A program made the position numbers and the translations under genes. This document shows, one piece after another, positions 1 through 5,507 of a stretch of DNA of 6,211 nt; the first letter of the stretch is position 1, and every line of letters starts with the position of its first letter. The notes under the pieces are model-generated. The model had not been told where the DNA came from and did not search any database. It was given only the letters and a program-made list of their open reading frames with translations. Origin of the DNA: Chloroflexota bacterium (lineage in GTDB: Bacteria; Chloroflexota; UBA6077); assembly GCA_023380955.1 (NCBI GenBank), contig JAMCTB010000204.1, forward strand, positions 1 to 6,211, read 5' to 3'.

Positions 1-1523
1 CAGTCCAGCGCTCTCTCGTACAAGCGCTCCGCACCCGGGTATTCCGGGTCGTAGCAGGTGTGGTTGTGCCACAGCAGCGTGGCGAGGCCGTTGACGGACC
101 TCGTCTGCTCCAGTACGGACACCACAGACTCGTGAGCCTTCTCCTCCCGAAGCCGTCGGTATTTCAGCAGGCCAACGTCCATGATCGCCAGGGGGATCTC
201 CATCAGGTCGAGGGACCGATCGGCCCCCAGGTCGTAGGGATGGAAGGGGAAGGCATGGCCGCCTCGAAAGCCCTCCCGATCGTTGTACCCCAGGGTGGCA
301 TCGTAGGAGAAGCCGGCAGCCTCTTGGGCACGCCAGGAGTCGGGCACCCGGAACCTGAGGAAGTGGTTGCGGTGGCCGGTCACGGCGCGACCCATTCGCT
401 GCTCCAGGTCGGCCTTCTGGGTCTGGAGAAGAACCGAGTCGGTGTAGGAGGCGTAGCTGCCGTGCAGTCCGATCTCGCAGCCCGATTCCGCCAGGGCTCG
501 CAGCAACGGCGCCAGGGGAGGCTTATCCAGGTCGTAGCTGCCGTCCTCCGGATGGTGGTGGCCTGCCATGAAGTAGTAGGTGGATCGGTAGTCGTGCCGG
601 GCCTCCAGGGCGGATATGCGATCGAAGGACCAGTAAGGATCCTGGTCGCTAGCAGCAGTGCGGGCAATGGTGGCCACCCGGGTCGCGGCGGCCCGCCACC
701 GGCCGCGGGCAACGCTGGACAGCGCGCCCCCGATGTCCCTAATCGCGATTCCCCTCGGTAGCTTGCCCCGACGCACAACATCTACGTCGTGGGTGAGGCA
801 CCCCGCCATGGGGCGGCCCGAGGGCCAGAACTCCTTTCGGGCCATCGGCAGCCGGGCATGGACGCACGCCTCCTTGAGACAGGCAAGGAGCAGTTGAGCG
901 TATTCGCTGACCAGGGGGCGGGCCGCCAACTCTGGAGGCTCCAGCCGGCTGTTGGCCCACTGGAAGCGATCGTGCTGGTCGCGATCGGCCGGGGCGTACT
1001 CTTCCGTGCGGGCGAGCAGGGCGAAGGCTCCGCCGATCAGGTCCGCCGCGATCCGGACCAGGTATCCGCCGGCAGTCGGCTCCTCCAGGACCCGGAACTG
1101 CCTGGTATCCAGTGCTGAGTTCTGAGCCCTCTGGGCCGAGGGCTGAATCTCCCTATCCCCTTGCGAGAGGGTGGGGGTGAGGGCCAAGCGACGACTTTCC
1201 CGTTCTCTGCGGGTTCTCCCCGTCTCCCCGCCGCCCCATCGCCCCGCCCCTGCATCACCCTGGGCCTCGTGCCCTGGGGCTCGAGTCAGATCGGGGCTGG
1301 GCAGAACCACCACCGCCGTCTCTCGGGCGAGGCGGTCGATCTGCCGGGTATCCCCCTGGCCGACCACCAGGTAGGCGCGGCGATCGGACCTCCAGGCGGC
1401 CGCCTCGTCCAAGCTGTCGACGAACTCGTGGGGCACCCCAGCCGTAGAGAGGAGGGTCTCGAGGGCGTAGCGGGCCCGGCCGTTACGGGCGTCGTCTTCG
1501 TTGAGGACTACTCGAACGTAGAT
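1..1523 (-). CDS. Polysaccharide-deacetylase-family protein, C-terminus beyond window, apparent ATC start and in-frame repeat insertion
   Basis: Reading the minus strand from 1523 gives 507 codons with no stop. The protein has an N-terminal domain (about 1-235) of the kind that precedes a polysaccharide deacetylase (NodB-like) domain. Its block VRIAADLIGGAFALLARTEEY (156-176), followed by RDQHDRF, is conserved-looking. The deacetylase motifs follow: THDVD (244-248, catalytic and metal Asp), STYYFMAG (314-321), GLHGSYASY (352-360), GHRNHFLRFRVPDSW (383-397), EIPLAIMD (442-449) and LLWHNHT (483-489). The second metal histidine of classical CE4 motif 2 is not obvious. It may deacetylate or otherwise modify the polysaccharide. 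No ATG, GTG or TTG fits well. ATC 1523 follows a near-perfect GGAGGT; GTG 1436 would remove 29 residues, and TTG 1607 would add 28 implausible ones. Residues about 84-139 are encoded by repeat-like DNA. No signal peptide is visible. Confidence 0.85.
   Translation of the reverse strand, partial: MYVRVVLNEDDARNGRARYALETLLSTAGVPHEFVDSLDEAAAWRSDRRAYLVVGQGDTRQIDRLARETAVVVLPSPDLTRAPGHEAQGDAGAGRWGGGETGRTRRERESRRLALTPTLSQGDREIQPSAQRAQNSALDTRQFRVLEEPTAGGYLVRIAADLIGGAFALLARTEEYAPADRDQHDRFQWANSRLEPPELAARPLVSEYAQLLLACLKEACVHARLPMARKEFWPSGRPMAGCLTHDVDVVRRGKLPRGIAIRDIGGALSSVARGRWRAAATRVATIARTAASDQDPYWSFDRISALEARHDYRSTYYFMAGHHHPEDGSYDLDKPPLAPLLRALAESGCEIGLHGSYASYTDSVLLQTQKADLEQRMGRAVTGHRNHFLRFRVPDSWRAQEAAGFSYDATLGYNDREGFRGGHAFPFHPYDLGADRSLDLMEIPLAIMDVGLLKYRRLREEKAHESVVSVLEQTRSVNGLATLLWHNHTCYDPEYPGAERLYERALD
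1125..1144. repeat. Perfect 7-bp inverted repeat (hairpin)
   Basis: AGCCCTC (1125-1131) and GAGGGCT (1138-1144) pair perfectly around a 6-nt loop TGGGCC. It lies inside the deacetylase frame and has no T-run, so it is more likely part of the repeat insertion than a terminator. Confidence 0.6.
1218..1250 (-). repeat. Short 8-nt periodic array of GGGG tracts (possible G-quadruplex)
   Basis: On the plus strand CCCC tracts begin at 1218, 1226, 1234 and 1242, exactly 8 nt apart (CCCCGTCT, CCCCGCCG, CCCCATCG, CCCCG), with a fifth tract at 1247. The coding strand therefore has five GGGG runs with loops of 1 to 4 nt, which meets the usual G-quadruplex pattern. The mRNA would carry the same motif inside the deacetylase gene. 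Confidence 0.7.
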
Positions 1524-2614
1524 GGCTGACCTCCCCCTCTTATCGCGCGGAATACTTCGACGATGCGGGACATCTGACGGCGGACGTCGTGCTCCTGGGC
1601 CACCCAACCGCGCAGCGTTTCCCCGGCCCGCCTGCGCTCTGCCTCGGGCATGGCTAGCGCCGCTCGCATCCTCTCGGCGAGACTGTTGGGGTCCCGGGGA
1701 GCGAAGAGAAAGGCCGCGCCGTAGTCGGGGAACTGCTCGTAGTAGGTATGGGTGGAAACGAAGGCTGCCCTGCCGCAGCTCATAGCCTCCAGCACCGCCT
1801 TGCCGAGCCCGCCCTCGACGTGCATGTTCACGAAGAAGTCGCAGCCCTGAAGCTGACGGACCGTTTCCGAGTGGGGGACGCCGCCGATGAAGCTGAAGAA
1901 GCTCCCAAGTTCCAGTTCCTGAACCCTGGCTTTCAACCGGGCCAGGTAGGTGTGGTCCTCGGCGGCGAGCGGCGCTCCGGCCACCACGAACTCGACGTTT
2001 CGGTGTCCCCATTTTTTCACCAGCAGGTCGGCAGCCGAGATCAGGGTGTCCAGCTCCTTGCGGGGCGAGATGCGGCCAAGGCTGAGGAAGCGGACTCTCC
2101 CATCCCGAGAACGGCTGGGACCCTCGTCCGGTGGCCTGAAGAGGTCCGTGTCTATGCCATGGCCCACCACATCACACTTGCCCGGTCCCAGGGGGAAGCT
2201 ATCCCTGGACACGGTGACGAAGCGATCCACGAACAGACTGGCCAGCTTCAGCTTCAGATCCGCCGTGTTGTGGGCGTACCACATCACCGTCGGGATCCTG
2301 AACGCCAGCCGGTAGGGTGCCAACAGCAAAGCGTAGCGGGGCACCATGTGGGGGAAGAAGAGGTCCACCTGGCGTCGCAGTGCGAGGCCACCCGCTACCG
2401 ACTGGAAGATCTGAAGCTGACGCAGCTTCCCGTTCCCTCGGTCTTTGCCCAGGGAATGGACGAAAACGTTGGGCGGAAGGTCTACGACCCCAGTCCGGAG
2501 GGCCAGGACGTGGACGGACTCCGCCTCCCCAGCGAGGGCCGCGATCCAGCCGTGGACCGCCCCAAGGTTATCATCGGCACGATCGACGATCTGCGTGACG
2601 AACAGAACTCGCAC
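1508..2614 (-). CDS. GT4 family glycosyltransferase
   Basis: A complete GT-B glycosyltransferase of 368 residues, probably adding one residue to the polysaccharide from a nucleotide-sugar donor. The N-terminal Rossmann domain starts at MRVLFVTQIVDRADDNLGAVHGW, with the acceptor-side pocket around WYAHNTADLK (112-121). The donor domain carries VGHGIDTDLFRPP (150-162), SLGRISPRKELDTL (178-191) and HVEGGLGKAVLEAMSCGRAAF (265-285). In that last block the two glutamates (E267, E276) are 8 residues apart instead of the usual 7, a variant of the EX7E motif. The start is GTG 2614: an in-frame TGA lies 18 nt upstream with no other start codon between, and GGAG sits 10 nt before it. The ATG at 2630 is out of frame. 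The gene follows the aminotransferase after 82 nt, and its last 16 nt overlap the proposed start of the deacetylase gene. Confidence 0.93.
   Translation of the reverse strand: MRVLFVTQIVDRADDNLGAVHGWIAALAGEAESVHVLALRTGVVDLPPNVFVHSLGKDRGNGKLRQLQIFQSVAGGLALRRQVDLFFPHMVPRYALLLAPYRLAFRIPTVMWYAHNTADLKLKLASLFVDRFVTVSRDSFPLGPGKCDVVGHGIDTDLFRPPDEGPSRSRDGRVRFLSLGRISPRKELDTLISAADLLVKKWGHRNVEFVVAGAPLAAEDHTYLARLKARVQELELGSFFSFIGGVPHSETVRQLQGCDFFVNMHVEGGLGKAVLEAMSCGRAAFVSTHTYYEQFPDYGAAFLFAPRDPNSLAERMRAALAMPEAERRRAGETLRGWVAQEHDVRRQMSRIVEVFRAIRGGGQPSTFE
1529..1534 (-). promoter_or_regulatory. Strong Shine-Dalgarno for the deacetylase, placed before an ATC codon
   Basis: GGAGGT (within GGGGGAGGT) lies 5 nt upstream of ATC 1523-1521, inside the last codons of the glycosyltransferase. 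It is as strong as the sites before the other genes, and nothing else in the area needs it. It therefore marks translation beginning at or near the ATC. Confidence 0.65.
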
Positions 2615-2696
2615 CGGACGCGAACTCCATCAAAACCACGTGCGCGGCGGGGGGAGAGACTCTTCAACCCCACCAAGAGATGCCGGCGTCGTCTCC
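2615..2696 (-). other. 82-nt intergenic gap with a weak inverted repeat
   Basis: This is the only true gap in the gene cluster. On the transcribed strand GGGAGAC (2697-2691, starting in the stop codon) can pair with GTCTCTCCC (2660-2652) with one bulged T. Inside it, CTCTT and AAGAG form a competing 5-bp stem. No T-run follows, so this does not look like a rho-independent terminator. No convincing promoter was seen. It may be an mRNA structure or chance pairing in GC-rich DNA. Confidence 0.3.
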
Positions 2697-3797
2697 CTAC
2701 GAGACCAGGGCCGCGCGCAGCTGCTCCACCACATACTCCCTCTGCTCGGCGGTCATCTCCGGGTAGAGGGGAAGGGAGAGCACTGAGTTCGCGGCCTTTT
2801 CCGTCTCCGGGAAGTCCCCTGTCCGGCAGTTGAGCGAAGCATAGGCAGGCTGCAGGTGCAGTGGGATGGGGTAGTGGATGCCGACACCCACCCCCGCCTC
2901 TCGCAGCTGCTTGAACAGCTGGTCCCGATTGGCGACCCGGATGACGTACTGGTGGTACACCGCCTTCGCCCAGATGGGCTCGTATGGGGTTTCCACCAGG
3001 CCCGACAGCATGCGATTGTAAGAAGCGGAGCCCTCCCGTCGGGCCCTGGTCCATTCCTCCAGGTGGCGCAGCTTCACCCGCAGGACTGCGGCTTGGAGCG
3101 TGTCCATCCGCTTTCCGTAGCCGACGAAACTGTGGGAGTACTTCTCGGTCCGGCCATGATCGGCCATCATGGCGCACCACTCGGCCAGCTTCTGGTCGTT
3201 GGTCACGATCATCCCCGCGTCGCCGTACGCGCCCAGGTTCTTGCCAGGATAGAAGCTGTAGCAGGCTGCTATCCCCAGCGTGCCCACCCGCTTGCCCTTG
3301 TACTCCGCCCCATGGGCCTGGCAAGCATCCTCCAGCACCTGCACGCCGTGGCGAGATGCCACTTCCAGGATCGGATCCATGTCGGCCGGCTGTCCATACA
3401 GATGCACCGGCATGATCACCTTGGTGCGAGGGGTGATCTTCTCCTCGATCCTGGCCGGATCGATGTTGTAGGTGCGAGGATCGATGTCCGCGAATACCGG
3501 TTTGGCGCCGCAGTGGCATATCGCCTCGGCGGTGGCGGTGAAGGTGTGGGAGGTGGTGATCACCTCGTCCCCGGTCCCCACCCCCAGGGCCATCAGTGTC
3601 AGGTGCAGGGCGTCCGTTCCAGAAGCGGTGGCTACGCCGAACCGGGCGCCGGAGAAGGCGGCGAACTCCTGCTCCAGAAGCCGCACCTCCTTGCCCTGGA
3701 TGAAGTTGGTGTTGGTGAGGACGCTCTTGATGGCGTCATCGATCTCGGGTTGGATGGTGGCGTACTGGGCTTTCAGGTCGCAGAGCTCGATCTTCAT
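2697..3797 (-). CDS. wbpE: DegT/DnrJ/EryC1/StrS PLP-dependent sugar aminotransferase, WbpE/WlbC type
   Basis: Transfers an amino group, normally from glutamate, to the 3-keto nucleotide sugar made by the neighbouring dehydrogenase. The 366 residues match the usual family length. Visible motifs are ASGTDALHLTLMALG (58-72, phosphate-binding loop), the aromatic-site stretch SHTFTATAEAI (83-93), PVHLYGQPADM (130-140), EDACQAHGAEY (156-166; D157 should contact the PLP ring nitrogen), and the Schiff-base lysine K186 in SFYPGKNLGAYGDAG. The C-terminal part holds YHQYVIR and GIHYPIPLHLQPAY, also typical of the family. The ATG at 3797 overlaps the acyltransferase stop as ATGA and has GGAGGT 5 nt upstream. 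Relatives in this family act at C3 or C4 of many sugars; the WbpE assignment rests on its two neighbours. All expected catalytic residues are present. Confidence 0.93.
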   Translation of the reverse strand: MKIELCDLKAQYATIQPEIDDAIKSVLTNTNFIQGKEVRLLEQEFAAFSGARFGVATASGTDALHLTLMALGVGTGDEVITTSHTFTATAEAICHCGAKPVFADIDPRTYNIDPARIEEKITPRTKVIMPVHLYGQPADMDPILEVASRHGVQVLEDACQAHGAEYKGKRVGTLGIAACYSFYPGKNLGAYGDAGMIVTNDQKLAEWCAMMADHGRTEKYSHSFVGYGKRMDTLQAAVLRVKLRHLEEWTRARREGSASYNRMLSGLVETPYEPIWAKAVYHQYVIRVANRDQLFKQLREAGVGVGIHYPIPLHLQPAYASLNCRTGDFPETEKAANSVLSLPLYPEMTAEQREYVVEQLRAALVS

Positions 3798-4441
3798 CGC
3801 TCACCTCCGTAAGGCCTGTCCATCAACTCTACCGGACAGGTCAACTGGTCGACGGTCTTGATTACCCTCGCGGGGTTGCCGGCTACCACGGCTCGATCCG
3901 GCACGTTCTCCACCACCACCGACCCCGCCCCCACCAGTGCGTTCTCACCCACGGTGAGGAAAGGAAGGATGGTGGAGTTTGCCCCGATCTTGGCCTCTCG
4001 CTTGATGGTGGCTCCCTTCAGGCATTCCTTGGCTTTCGGACACAGGGGATGGGGCACGTTGGTCAGCACCACGTTGGGGCCGATCCACGCTCCCTCCTCC
4101 AGTGTGGAGTACTCCGGAACGAAGGCCTGGCTGTGGATGCGCACCCGGTCGGCGATCTCCACGTGATGCTCCACCACCGAGCTGGTCCCGATGCTGACGG
4201 CGTCCCCGATCCGGTTCTCCTCCCGGATCATGGTGTGGTGTCCCGTCTGGAATCCCTTGCCGATAACGTTGCCGGCATAGATGACGCTGTGGGAGCGGAT
4301 AACGGCGCCGTCGCCGATCACCGTGGGCAACTCCCCTTCGGCCTTCCCCCGTGGAGGCATGCCCAGGATCACGAAGTCGCCGATCTCGGCGTTCTCTCCT
4401 AACTGGACGTTGGGGTAGATGCGGGCGGTGGGGCTGATCAC
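3794..4441 (-). CDS. Left-handed beta-helix (hexapeptide repeat) acyltransferase, probable amino-sugar N-acetyltransferase
   Basis: Probably acylates the C3 amine made by the aminotransferase, from acetyl-CoA, which would complete a 2,3-diacylamino-uronic acid nucleotide. The 215-residue protein is made of imperfect hexapeptide repeats ([IV]G-x4), for example IGDFVI, IGDGAVI, IGKGFQTG, IGDAVSIG, IGPNVVL, IGANSTI, VGENALVGAGSVV, and ends with the typical GNPARVI (188-194). A loop TNVPHPLCPKAKECLKG (127-143) interrupts the helix. The GTG start at 4441 is used because the frame is open far upstream (to an ATG at 5014) only as a shadow of the dehydrogenase. GTG 4441 overlaps that gene's stop (GTGA) and has GGAGGAG 5 nt upstream. 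The protein is longer than the classical WbpD (about 190 residues) and does not closely match its sequence as I recall it, so the WbpD role comes from context. It could transfer another acyl group. Confidence 0.88.
   Translation of the reverse strand: MISPTARIYPNVQLGENAEIGDFVILGMPPRGKAEGELPTVIGDGAVIRSHSVIYAGNVIGKGFQTGHHTMIREENRIGDAVSIGTSSVVEHHVEIADRVRIHSQAFVPEYSTLEEGAWIGPNVVLTNVPHPLCPKAKECLKGATIKREAKIGANSTILPFLTVGENALVGAGSVVVENVPDRAVVAGNPARVIKTVDQLTCPVELMDRPYGGER
3803..3808 (-). promoter_or_regulatory. Ribosome binding site for the aminotransferase
   Basis: GGAGGT lies within the last codons of the acyltransferase, 5 nt before ATG 3797. It indicates coupled translation through the ATGA overlap. 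Confidence 0.7.
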
Positions 4442-5493
4442 TCCAGCTCCTCCATCCGGACCTCTCTCCCCTCTCGCGCCGACTGATACAGGGCCAGCAC
4501 CAGGGCCAGCGACTTGCGGCCCTCCACACCGTTCGTGGCCGGTTGCCGGTCCTCTCGTATGGCCTTCGCCATGTCGTCCAACACCAGGCTGTGGGAGAGG
4601 AAGCGGCTGGGCGGCGGATCCAGCTCCTGTCGGCGCAGGATCTCCTGCTCGTGTTCCACCTCTCCCTCCACCTTCCAAAAGGCGACGCGGTCCAGGGAGT
4701 TGCCGCCGATCTTGATGGAGCCTTTCTGCCCGAAGACGGCCAGGGATCCCTCGATGTTGGCGGGGTAGGTGATGGTCGAGCCCTCGATAGAGCCGAGAGA
4801 GCCGCCCTCGAAACGAACCACTCCCACCCCGGTGTCCTCCGCCTCCATCTCGTGGGCCAGGGTCGCGGTGTAGGCGAACGCGCTCTCCACCTCTCCCATC
4901 ATCCATTGGAGGGCATCGAGGTGGTGTATGGCCTGGTTCATCAGGGCTCCGCCGTCCATGGCCCAGGTGCCGTGCCAGTTGTCGCCGGTGTAGTACTCCT
5001 GAGGTCGATACCATCGCACCGTCACGGTGGCCAGCAACAGTCTGCCCAGCTTGCCGGCATCCACTGCCTCACGGAGCCGCCTCATAGCCGCATTGTAGCG
5101 GTTCTGGAGTACCACCGTCAGCTTGACGCCCGCCTCTCGACATGCCTGCTCCAAAGCATCGGCATCCTTGAGGGTTAGGGCCATCGGCTTTTCCACGATG
5201 ACGTGCTTGCCGGCCGTCGCTGCCTGGATGGCATTGGCCGCGTGGAGACCGCTGGGGGTGCACACGCACACCACGTCCAGGTCCGATCTGGAGAGCATCT
5301 TCTCGTAGTCGGTGTAGGCTTCGCAGCCGTACTGAGAGGCCATTCGGGCCGTTCGCTGCTCGCTAACGTCGCAAACGCCGATTAGTCGCGTGTCGCCCCT
5401 GGCCCAAATGGCGTCGGCGTGGCGGGAGGCGATCCTCCCGCATCCCACTATGGCGAAGTTCAGTGCCCCGTCCTTGCGGCCGTCGTTCGGCAT
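4438..5493 (-). CDS. wbpB: Gfo/Idh/MocA-family NAD-dependent dehydrogenase, WbpB/WlbA type (UDP-HexNAc-uronate 3-dehydrogenase)
   Basis: Likely oxidises C3 of UDP-N-acetyl-glucosaminuronate to the 3-keto sugar, the substrate of the aminotransferase encoded downstream. The 351-residue protein has a Rossmann NAD-binding start (FAIVGCGRIASRH, 13-25), the family EKP motif (101-103, K102 catalytic), and HxxD at 190-193 inside the block GGALMNQAIHHLDALQW. The run RWYRPQEYYTGDNW (160-173) is, to my knowledge, typical of the WbpB/WlbA subgroup. I chose ATG 5493 over ATG 5529. It has an AAGAGGTGA ribosome site 5 nt upstream and sits 5 nt after the upstream stop, while the longer form would add 12 unconserved residues and overlap the glycosyltransferase. 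The stop overlaps the next start as GTGA. The family is certain; the exact substrate is inferred from motif and neighbours. Confidence 0.9.
   Translation of the reverse strand: MPNDGRKDGALNFAIVGCGRIASRHADAIWARGDTRLIGVCDVSEQRTARMASQYGCEAYTDYEKMLSRSDLDVVCVCTPSGLHAANAIQAATAGKHVIVEKPMALTLKDADALEQACREAGVKLTVVLQNRYNAAMRRLREAVDAGKLGRLLLATVTVRWYRPQEYYTGDNWHGTWAMDGGALMNQAIHHLDALQWMMGEVESAFAYTATLAHEMEAEDTGVGVVRFEGGSLGSIEGSTITYPANIEGSLAVFGQKGSIKIGGNSLDRVAFWKVEGEVEHEQEILRRQELDPPPSRFLSHSLVLDDMAKAIREDRQPATNGVEGRKSLALVLALYQSAREGREVRMEELE
4447..4453 (-). promoter_or_regulatory. Ribosome binding site for the acyltransferase GTG start
   Basis: GGAGGAG lies inside the last codons of the dehydrogenase, 5 nt before GTG 4441. 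With the GTGA stop/start overlap it points to translational coupling and settles the start of the acyltransferase. Confidence 0.7.
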
Positions 5494-5498
5494 GTAGT

Positions 5499-5507
5499 TC
5501 ACCTCTT
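5499..5507 (-). promoter_or_regulatory. Ribosome binding site deciding the dehydrogenase start at 5493
   Basis: AAGAGGTGA lies 5 nt upstream of ATG 5493 and overlaps the stop of the preceding glycosyltransferase. It supports the short start over the upstream in-frame ATG at 5529. Confidence 0.65.

Larger units (their letters stand above)
1108..1275 (-). repeat. Composite intergenic-type repeat inside the deacetylase reading frame
   Basis: About 165 nt are unlike the coding DNA on either side. On the plus strand they hold a near-repeat AGTGCTGAG/TTCTGAG (1111-1126), a perfect hairpin (1125-1144), a CCCTATCCCC...GAGAGGGTGGGGGTGAGGG patch (1151-1183) resembling a repeat common between genes in many bacteria, and an 8-nt periodic CCCC array (1218-1250). 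The translation is low-complexity, rich in Gly, Arg, Ser and Gln, with no conserved motif. Flanking protein sequence resumes normally at about FRVLEEPTAGGYLVR. The edges are approximate. Identity with a genomic repeat family is recalled, not tested. Confidence 0.55.

Noticed and set aside
60..761. Open frame of 233 codons on the plus strand.
   Set aside because: It is antisense to the deacetylase domain (THDVD, GLHGS, GHRNH motifs on the minus strand).
1125..1183. Possible rho-independent terminator in the repeat region.
   Set aside because: The hairpin is good but no T-run follows on either strand, and the reading frame continues through it into conserved protein.
1037..1258. Short minus-strand frame of 73 codons across the repeat region.
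   Set aside because: It is out of frame with the deacetylase and made mostly of repeat sequence, with no convincing ribosome site.
2572..2630. ATG at 2630 as the start of the glycosyltransferase.
   Set aside because: It is out of frame and ends after 19 codons; the glycosyltransferase frame has a TGA just upstream of GTG 2614.
1748..2833. Long open frame of 361 codons on the plus strand.
   Set aside because: It lies opposite the conserved glycosyltransferase and the end of the aminotransferase, and its translation is low-complexity with no family motif. Long antisense frames are expected in GC-rich genes.
2482..3519. 345-codon minus-strand frame overlapping the aminotransferase.
   Set aside because: It is out of frame with the aminotransferase and low-complexity, so a shadow frame.
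2856..3812. Open frame of 318 codons on the plus strand.
   Set aside because: It mirrors the aminotransferase, whose minus-strand product has every catalytic motif. The His/Gly/Val-rich composition is typical of an antisense shadow.
4442..5014. Long N-terminal extension of the acyltransferase to an ATG at 5014.
   Set aside because: The extra 191 residues are an out-of-frame reading of the dehydrogenase. GTG 4441, with its own ribosome site and a GTGA overlap, fits much better.
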